DNA from: Deferribacter thermophilus
GTDB taxonomy: Bacteria > Chrysiogenota > Deferribacteres > Deferribacterales > Deferribacteraceae
Direction of reading: 5' to 3'
NCBI RefSeq assembly: GCF_049472675.1
Contig: NZ_JAPNXM010000007.1
Location: 1-64,000 of the forward strand
DNA: 64,000 nucleotides
Shown here: positions 59,017 to 64,000 of the stretch, one piece after another
Layout of the letters: each line of letters starts with the position of its first letter
Numbering within the stretch: the first letter of the stretch is position 1
The notes under the pieces: model-generated
The model's database searches: none
Told to the model about the DNA's origin: nothing
What the model saw: the letters and a program-made list of their open reading frames with translations, nothing else
Position numbers and translations under genes: made by a program

Positions 59017-59045
59017 ATCCTACCCTTATATTATACTTAAGTCAA
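59017..59045 (-). promoter_or_regulatory. Promoter of the cold-shock gene
   Basis: Minus strand TTGACT (59045-59040), spacer 17, TAGGAT (59022-59017). A TATAAT inside the spacer would need another -35. The -35/spacer/-10 form matches the HU/IHF promoter. Confidence 0.45.
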
Positions 59046-59171
59046 ATAAAATTTAATAAAAAATAAAAATTCTGTAAATATTCATTCTTATTGGTGTATG
59101 TATTTTTTAAGATAAAAGACTTACAGAATTTAAATCTGGCAACAATAGAAAAACACTATAATTCAAATGAA

Positions 59172-59199
59172 AAGAAAGGAGGGTAGCCCCTCCTTTCTT
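59172..59199 (-). terminator. Terminator of elbB
   Basis: A long stem AAGAAAGGAGGG/CCCCTCCTTTCTT with a three-base loop, overlapping the elbB stop codon; T-rich downstream on the minus strand. Confidence 0.75.
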
Positions 59200-59863
59200 A
59201 TTTAGTAAAGTCTAATAATTGTTTAACAGTTTTTTCGATACCTTCAGCAACCTCAGAAATACGCTGACCAAGCATATAAGCAGGTGTAGTAATTATTTTA
59301 TTTTCTTCATCCACAACTGCTTCTTTAACAGGACAATTGATATGAGTAGCTCCCAAATTCTCAACAGCAGATGCAACATTTTCATCCGTACCAATAGTTA
59401 TTTTAGTTTTTATCCCCGCTCCTTCTAAAGCTTTTGCAACTAAAACTGGAGCTATACAAATAGCAGCTAAAGGTTTTTTAGCTTCAATAGTCTCTTTAAC
59501 TATCCTTTTCACTTCCGGATCTATTTGACAATCCACACCATCTACTGCAAAAGTTGTAAGATTTTTAGCGGCACCAAAACCACCAGGAAAAATTAAAGCA
59601 TCAAAATCATCTACTTTAACATCTTTTAAATCCTTTATGTTGCCTCTTGCAATTCTTGCTGATTCTACTAATACATTTCTACTCTCCCCTTCAGCAACCT
59701 CACCAGTCAAATGATTAACAACATGAAGCTGTTCTTTATTTGGTGCAGCTATCAAAAGTTCAGCTCCATACTTATCTAAAAAATACATAGTCAAAACTGC
59801 TTCATGAATTTCACTACCATCATAAACCCCACATCCACTCAAAACAACACATACTTTTGCCAT
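59198..59863 (-). CDS. elbB: Isoprenoid biosynthesis glyoxalase ElbB (GATase1-like)
   Basis: 221 residues of the DJ-1/PfpI superfamily. The ElbB signature is VVLSGCGVYDGSEIHEAVL at the N-terminus, with FPGGFGAAKNL and the nucleophile-elbow ICIAPVLVA cysteine. Reported as a glyoxalase in isoprenoid-related metabolism; the physiological role is unclear. ATG 59863 has GGAGGTG at good spacing, so the longer in-frame start (59902) is rejected. Confidence 0.9.
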   Translation of the reverse strand: MAKVCVVLSGCGVYDGSEIHEAVLTMYFLDKYGAELLIAAPNKEQLHVVNHLTGEVAEGESRNVLVESARIARGNIKDLKDVKVDDFDALIFPGGFGAAKNLTTFAVDGVDCQIDPEVKRIVKETIEAKKPLAAICIAPVLVAKALEGAGIKTKITIGTDENVASAVENLGATHINCPVKEAVVDEENKIITTPAYMLGQRISEVAEGIEKTVKQLLDFTK

Positions 59864-60005
59864 AATTTCACCTCCAAAATTTGATACTAACTGGCTCAAC
59901 AATATTAAATTTAATGCATTTATTGAAAAGTTTCAATTATAAAAATATATTTTATTTTGGCAAAAATTTATTTATTATGTAAGAAACTAACAAGGGGTGG
60001 ATGAG

Positions 60006-60824
60006 ATGGTAGAAAAATATCAAAAATGTGCAGAATTAATCAAAGAAGCTGAAGTTTTGATTATTACTGCAGGAGCAGGAATTGGTGTTGATTCAGGCTT
60101 ACCTGATTTTAGAGGAGATAAAGGGTTCTGGAAAGCTTACCCGATGTATGAAAGATTAGGATTAAATTTTGTTCAGTGTGCTAATCCCGTACACTTTGAG
60201 AGTGATCCATCTTTTGGTTGGGGTTTTTATGGGCACCGTTTAGAGATGTACAGAAATACAACCCCACATAAAGGTTTTTACATAATGCTGGAATGGATTG
60301 AAAAATTTGGATTAGATTATTTTGTCGTAACATCAAATGTGGATGGACAATTTCAAAAGGCAGGTTACGAAGAAGATAAAATCTACGAAATCCATGGCTC
60401 AATTCATCACCTTCAGTGTGTAAAACCCTGCACAATGGCAATTTGGGAAAACACAGAACATATTGAAATAGATTATGATACAATGAGAGCTAAAAATATC
60501 CCCAGATGTAAATTTTGTGGTGATGTAGCAAGACCAAATATTTTAATGTTTGGAGATTATTCATGGATTGCTGACAGATCGCACAGACAATCAGTTTTAT
60601 TTGATAATTTCTTAGAAGAACACGAAAACAGTAAAATTGTAGTTATAGAGATTGGAGCAGGTACTGCAATCCCATCAATAAGATACACCAGCGAAAGGAT
60701 AGGCAGATATCATAATGCAACAGTCATAAGAATTAACCCAAGAGAGCCTCATATCAACAAACCACACATTTCTATCCCAGAAGGAGGCCTTAAAGCACTA
60801 TCTGAAATCAACAAATATATTTAA
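60006..60824 (+). CDS. SIR2-family NAD-dependent deacylase
   Basis: 272 residues. NAD-binding GAGIGVDSGLPDFRG and TSNVDGQFQKAG, catalytic histidine in EIHGSIHHLQC, and zinc cysteines in LQCVKPC and CKFCGD, then IVVIEIGAGTAIPSIRY. A bacterial sirtuin slightly apart from CobB: the FRG is followed by a long aromatic helix and the acyl-lysine pocket is changed. GGGGTGG lies just before ATG 60006; a GTG at 59997 inside it is less likely. No acetyltransferase is nearby. Confidence 0.9.
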   Translation: MVEKYQKCAELIKEAEVLIITAGAGIGVDSGLPDFRGDKGFWKAYPMYERLGLNFVQCANPVHFESDPSFGWGFYGHRLEMYRNTTPHKGFYIMLEWIEKFGLDYFVVTSNVDGQFQKAGYEEDKIYEIHGSIHHLQCVKPCTMAIWENTEHIEIDYDTMRAKNIPRCKFCGDVARPNILMFGDYSWIADRSHRQSVLFDNFLEEHENSKIVVIEIGAGTAIPSIRYTSERIGRYHNATVIRINPREPHINKPHISIPEGGLKALSEINKYI

Positions 60825-60830
60825 AATATA

Positions 60831-61325
60831 TTATTTTTGTAAAACTTTTATAATTTCACCAATATACATACGATGATAATCTTTTTTGGGGTAGAATGTT
60901 TCTATTTCCTTATCAAGAAAATTAGACGGATTTAAATCTGAAAAGTATAGCTTTTTGCAACAATAAACAGTATCTGCTTCTTCAAAATATATAAAATTAT
61001 CATCATTTATTACGCTTAGTCCAGTTTCCTTAACTTTATCTACATCATACCCAGATTTAGTTCCGCAAAAGTTTAAAACATCTCTGTATTCTTCATCAAA
61101 AAAAGAAAGCGTAAAGTATTCTGTCTTTTCCATTAGCTCAAAAGTATATCGTGTAGGCCTAATAAAAGCATAAACCACATTTTTATGCCATAAAATACCA
61201 AAACCTCCCCAACTTGCAGTCATAGGGTTTACTTTCTCAGCAGTTGGAGTAATAAGCATCCATCTATCATTAATTTCAGTAAAAGGGTTAAAATTTAGTT
61301 CATTTATTTTTACCTTTTTAAACAT
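60831..61325 (-). CDS. Flavin reductase-like FMN-binding protein
   Basis: 164 residues. Split-barrel flavin reductase/flavoredoxin fold: MLITPTAEKVNPMTASWGGFGILW at the N-terminus, FIRPTRYTFELMEKTEYFTLSFF in the centre, NFCGTKSGYDVDK and DYHRMYIGEIIKV near the end. Probably binds FMN and passes electrons or reduces free flavin. GGAGGTG precedes ATG 61325. Convergent with the sirtuin, divergent from the transporter. Confidence 0.85.
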   Translation of the reverse strand: MFKKVKINELNFNPFTEINDRWMLITPTAEKVNPMTASWGGFGILWHKNVVYAFIRPTRYTFELMEKTEYFTLSFFDEEYRDVLNFCGTKSGYDVDKVKETGLSVINDDNFIYFEEADTVYCCKKLYFSDLNPSNFLDKEIETFYPKKDYHRMYIGEIIKVLQK

Positions 61326-61361
61326 TTTCACCTCCGATTAAAGAAATTAACTAATTCTGGA

Positions 61362-61390
61362 TTGTAATTCAACACTTTTTTTGATAAAAA
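61362..61390 (+). promoter_or_regulatory. Promoter of the MOP/ANKH-like transporter
   Basis: TTGTAA (61362-61367), spacer 17, TAAAAA (61385-61390), seven bases before ATG 61398; no Shine-Dalgarno sequence. Confidence 0.4.
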
Positions 61391-61397
61391 ATGTTGG

Positions 61398-62714
61398 ATG
61401 AATAATAAACAACTAACATATACCAAGATTTTTAAATTTTGGTTCCCTCTTGCCTCTACATGGTTGATGATGGCTCTTGAAGGCCCTATACTTGCAGCTA
61501 TAATAGCAAGACTACCCAATGAAAAGGTAAATTTAGCAGCCTATGGTATTGCTTTAGCCTTTGGGCTAATTCTGGAATCTCCAATAATAATGATAATGGC
61601 AGCTGCTACAGCACTTATAAAGGATAAAAATTCTTATCAAAAAATACGTAATTTTACCATGATGTTAAATTTTATTGTTACAATATGCATTTTGATATTA
61701 CTTTTACCTCAAGTTTTTAACTTTATTGCAGGAAAACTTATTGGTTTAAAGGAACCTGTTTATACACTAACATATAATGCCACAATGTTTTTATTGCCCT
61801 GGCCTGGAGCAATTGGTTATAGAAGACTTTATCAAGGTGTTTTAATAGTCAATGACAAAACAAAGTTTATAGCATACAGTACAATTATTAGACTTGTTTC
61901 AAACATTTCAACTGCATTTTTATTATATAAATTTACTATAATTGATGGGGCTTACATTGGAACTATAGCTCTATCAACAGGAGTTATTTTTGAAGCGTTA
62001 GCTGTTAGAATTATGGCTCACAAATCTGTAAAAGAGATAATTAATAGAAAACCAACAAAGGAACAACTTACTTACAAATTTATATCAAAATATTATTACC
62101 CTTTAGCTCTAACCCCTTTTATTGCTTTATCATCTCAACCAATCGTAACATTCTTCTTAGGTAAAAGTTTAAAGGCTTTGGAGTCTTTAGCCGTAATGCC
62201 AGTAGTTTACTCGCTAACCTTTATTTTTAGAAGTATAGGGTTATCCTATCAAGAAGTAATAATAGCCTTAACAAATCAGTATCCAGATTTTAAACATAAA
62301 ATTAGAAACTTTGCAATAATCCTTGCCATCACAGTTACCTCTTTATTATATAGTATAACTGCTACACCACTTTCTGATATTTATTTTTTAAAACTTAGCG
62401 GATTATCTTATGAGTTGGCAGAATTTGCCAAAACCCCAGCTTTAATAATGTCAATAATGCCAGCACTTACACTATTATTAACCTATCAAAGAAGTATTTT
62501 TATTTTACAAAAAATTACCTTGCCTATCACTATTGGAACTATTATAGAAGTTTTAGGAATTATTATCGTCATATCATTTCTAATAAAAATGAAGATATTC
62601 GTAGGTGCAATATGTGCTGCCTTGGCATTTGTCTCAGGAAGACTATTAGCAAATATTTATTTCCACATTAGTATCTTTTTTGTAAAACGGAGAAAAAATG
62701 TTAAAAATGTATAA
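61398..62714 (+). CDS. MOP-superfamily membrane transporter, ANKH-like
   Basis: 438 residues with about twelve helices. The N-terminal FWFPLASTWLMMALEGPILA and ILAAIIARLPNEKVNLAAYGIAL resemble the progressive-ankylosis (ANK/ANKH) branch of the MOP (MATE-like) superfamily more than true drug MATEs: the aligned Gln/Asp residues of MATEs are absent and a RLP..K..LAAYG block is present. Bacterial ANK-like proteins are of unknown substrate (the animal protein exports ATP, citrate or pyrophosphate). It is a single gene, apparently leaderless. Confidence 0.7.
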   Translation: MNNKQLTYTKIFKFWFPLASTWLMMALEGPILAAIIARLPNEKVNLAAYGIALAFGLILESPIIMIMAAATALIKDKNSYQKIRNFTMMLNFIVTICILILLLPQVFNFIAGKLIGLKEPVYTLTYNATMFLLPWPGAIGYRRLYQGVLIVNDKTKFIAYSTIIRLVSNISTAFLLYKFTIIDGAYIGTIALSTGVIFEALAVRIMAHKSVKEIINRKPTKEQLTYKFISKYYYPLALTPFIALSSQPIVTFFLGKSLKALESLAVMPVVYSLTFIFRSIGLSYQEVIIALTNQYPDFKHKIRNFAIILAITVTSLLYSITATPLSDIYFLKLSGLSYELAEFAKTPALIMSIMPALTLLLTYQRSIFILQKITLPITIGTIIEVLGIIIVISFLIKMKIFVGAICAALAFVSGRLLANIYFHISIFFVKRRKNVKNV

Positions 62715-62745
62715 TAATTTTCAAATAATAAATTTTTATTGTTGT

Positions 62746-62774
62746 TTGATTATGTGGTAAAGATTTGCTAAAAT
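62746..62774 (+). promoter_or_regulatory. Promoter of the OmpR-type regulator
   Basis: TTGATT (62746-62751), spacer 17, TAAAAT (62769-62774), six bases before ATG 62781; no Shine-Dalgarno sequence. Confidence 0.45.
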
Positions 62775-62780
62775 AATATT

Positions 62781-63428
62781 ATGAAAATATTGTTGATTGA
62801 AGACGATTTGTTACTAGGAGAAAGTTTAAAGGAATTTCTAGAATCAGAGAAAAATGATGTGGACTGGATAATTGACGATAGAGAATACGAATATAAGCTA
62901 TTATCAAATGAGTATGATATTATACTTCTTGATTTGATGTTAAAATTTAATAAAGGTGAAGAACTTTTAAAAAAAATTAAAAAGCTAAAAAACATTCCTA
63001 TTATAATCATTACTGCAAAATTTGACTTATCTGATAAAGAAACCTGTTTTTTGTTAGGAGCTGATGACTATATTACCAAACCCTTTGAACCAAAAGAATT
63101 GTTGCTTAGAATAAACGCTGTCACCAGAAGATATTTTGACAATAAAAATAGAATTTATATATCAGATGAAATTGTCATCGATATTACCCAACAATCGCTT
63201 TTCATAAATAATGAGCTTATCCCTCTTACTAAAAAAGAGTGGGAGCTTTTATACATTTTAGCAAAAAATAGAGGTAAAATTGTATCAAACGAATGTATCC
63301 TAAATTATGTCTGGCAGGAAAACCCAGTAGGTACAGAATCAATCAGAACCTATATAAAAAAACTTAGAGAAATCTTAGGAAAGGATTTAATAGAAACCCA
63401 CAAAGGTCGGGGGTATCGATTAAAATAA
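62781..63428 (+). CDS. OmpR/PhoB-family response regulator
   Basis: 215 residues. Receiver domain: acidic pair EDD at 7-9, acceptor aspartate in YDIILLDLML (about 51), lysine in DDYITKPFEPKELLLRI. The C-terminal winged helix follows with LTKKEWELLYILAKNRGKIV, a TESIRTYIKKLREILG recognition helix and THKGRGYRLK. It is the partner of the kinase whose frame overlaps its last codons. Confidence 0.94.
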   Translation: MKILLIEDDLLLGESLKEFLESEKNDVDWIIDDREYEYKLLSNEYDIILLDLMLKFNKGEELLKKIKKLKNIPIIIITAKFDLSDKETCFLLGADDYITKPFEPKELLLRINAVTRRYFDNKNRIYISDEIVIDITQQSLFINNELIPLTKKEWELLYILAKNRGKIVSNECILNYVWQENPVGTESIRTYIKKLREILGKDLIETHKGRGYRLK

Positions 63429-64000
63429 AATTTGAAATAAAAATTTTTATCGCTTTAGAGCTAATCATTGCCATTGTCCTCAGTATGATTAACTTAATTT
63501 TCATTTTTAGCTACAAAATAGAAATTGAAGAACAATTAAAAAAAGAAATTCCTCTTTACCTAACTCTAAAAGCCACCAATAAAAAATTTAAACTACCAGA
63601 TTATTTGCTTATTGAAAATAAACTATCATTCAAAAAAGATTACACCCTTTTTAATGTAAACGGAGAAAAATACATCTATATCAAATCTTCATACATAAAA
63701 GACAAGCTCAAAGATAAGCTCTTTATAATTTTTTACTGGGATATGATAGCAATCTTTTCTGTGGCAATATTGTATTATCTTGTTTTATACAGGTTGATAA
63801 TAAAAGAAAAAAATTATCTAAAAAACTTTGAGATTCTACTTCTAATTTTTTCTCACAAACTGAGAAACTTTTTAACCACCTCAAAACTCAATCTTCATTT
63901 AATCAAAACAGAAAACAGAGTCCCACTGGAAAGATTAATTCATGCTCATGAAAACCTTGCAAAAGATTTAGAAAATATTCAATATTTTATCAAAAGATTA
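63419..64000 (+). CDS. Sensor histidine kinase, 5' part (runs off the window), non-standard start
   Basis: 194 residues are visible in the -1 frame relative to the regulator. Two membrane helices (about 9-30 and 101-127) enclose a ~70-residue extracytoplasmic domain; then a dimerisation/phospho-acceptor segment with LIFSHKLRNFLTTSKLNLHL (histidine about 146). The first ATG in frame (63485) is residue 23, inside helix one, and no GTG or TTG precedes it. An ATT at 63419 with GGGGGT just upstream gives a complete first helix. The catalytic ATPase domain lies beyond the window. Confidence 0.7.
   Translation, partial: MKIKFEIKIFIALELIIAIVLSMINLIFIFSYKIEIEEQLKKEIPLYLTLKATNKKFKLPDYLLIENKLSFKKDYTLFNVNGEKYIYIKSSYIKDKLKDKLFIIFYWDMIAIFSVAILYYLVLYRLIIKEKNYLKNFEILLLIFSHKLRNFLTTSKLNLHLIKTENRVPLERLIHAHENLAKDLENIQYFIKRL

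Overview
The window is a very AT-rich bacterial chromosome segment (roughly 30% G+C by eye) that is gene-dense and largely housekeeping. Several features point to a low-G+C, anaerobic, respiratory, diderm bacterium of the Deferribacter type (Deferribacterota): a TAXI-type TRAP transporter, an octaheme cytochrome c, a GlcD/GlcF-type fused flavoprotein, a type-2 TrpB, an HTH/Zn-ribbon regulator and CsgG/LPP20-family outer-membrane proteins. The taxon is inferred from gene content; no rRNA or other marker gene is present.

Layout. 1-1259 (+): the end of a HAD hydrolase and an EamA transporter. 14179-1264 (-): one unbroken run of genes that starts at a promoter in front of tRNA-Gln(UUG). It continues through proB, proA, nadD, rsfS, an HTH/Zn-ribbon protein, trmL, a PAS histidine kinase, an NtrC-type regulator, a divergent DctP/DctQ/DctM TRAP set, prmA, a PPP-type phosphatase, rsmE and tadA, nearly all overlapping or adjacent. 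17439-14265 (-): a sensor kinase interrupted at an A9 tract, a response regulator with an ArsR-like winged helix, and an octaheme cytochrome c. 17516-18685 (+): an MFS transporter. 28788-18678 (-): a GlcD/GlcF fusion, two TPR-like envelope proteins, miaB, a bifunctional-nuclease-family protein and a YhaO/YhaN (SbcD/SbcC-like) pair. 28913-29821 (+): an AEC carrier. 31206-29860 (-): TrpB2.

31207-32262 is the one accessory-looking stretch. It holds a cluster of alternating inverted repeats and a DUF4258/DUF2283 gene pair. 36356-32263 (-) is a TAXI TRAP operon with a nitrilase-family enzyme. 47571-36462 (-) is a long run starting with an envelope cluster (CsgG-like lipoprotein, TPR/SLH lipoprotein, Gln/Pro/Met-rich LPP20-like protein, FlgT/LPP20-like protein, SpoIID-domain protein). 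It continues into fbp, a frame-broken nfo, an isochorismatase, a two-domain kinase and an RNase Z-like hydrolase. From 47.7 kb on come small genes, asd, a 238-bp MITE-like element, murJ-dtd-MBL, an HU/IHF gene, the yicC-gmk-rpoZ-coaBC-udg run, slipin-queH-DUF2905, a cold-shock gene, elbB, a sirtuin, a flavin reductase, a MOP/ANKH-like transporter and a two-component pair that runs off the end.

Main points for a second look: (i) two likely genes without any standard start codon (dctQ-like at 5447, histidine kinase at 63419), both in the -1 frame at an ATTAAAAT sequence at the end of the upstream gene; (ii) three interrupted genes, two of them at A9 tracts where A8 restores the frame; (iii) at least five transcription units whose -10 box lies 5-7 nt before the ATG with no Shine-Dalgarno sequence, suggesting leaderless mRNAs; (iv) the CsgG/LPP20/SLH/SpoIID envelope operon, which has no clear described counterpart known to me. 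All calls come from reading the sequence; no database search was possible.
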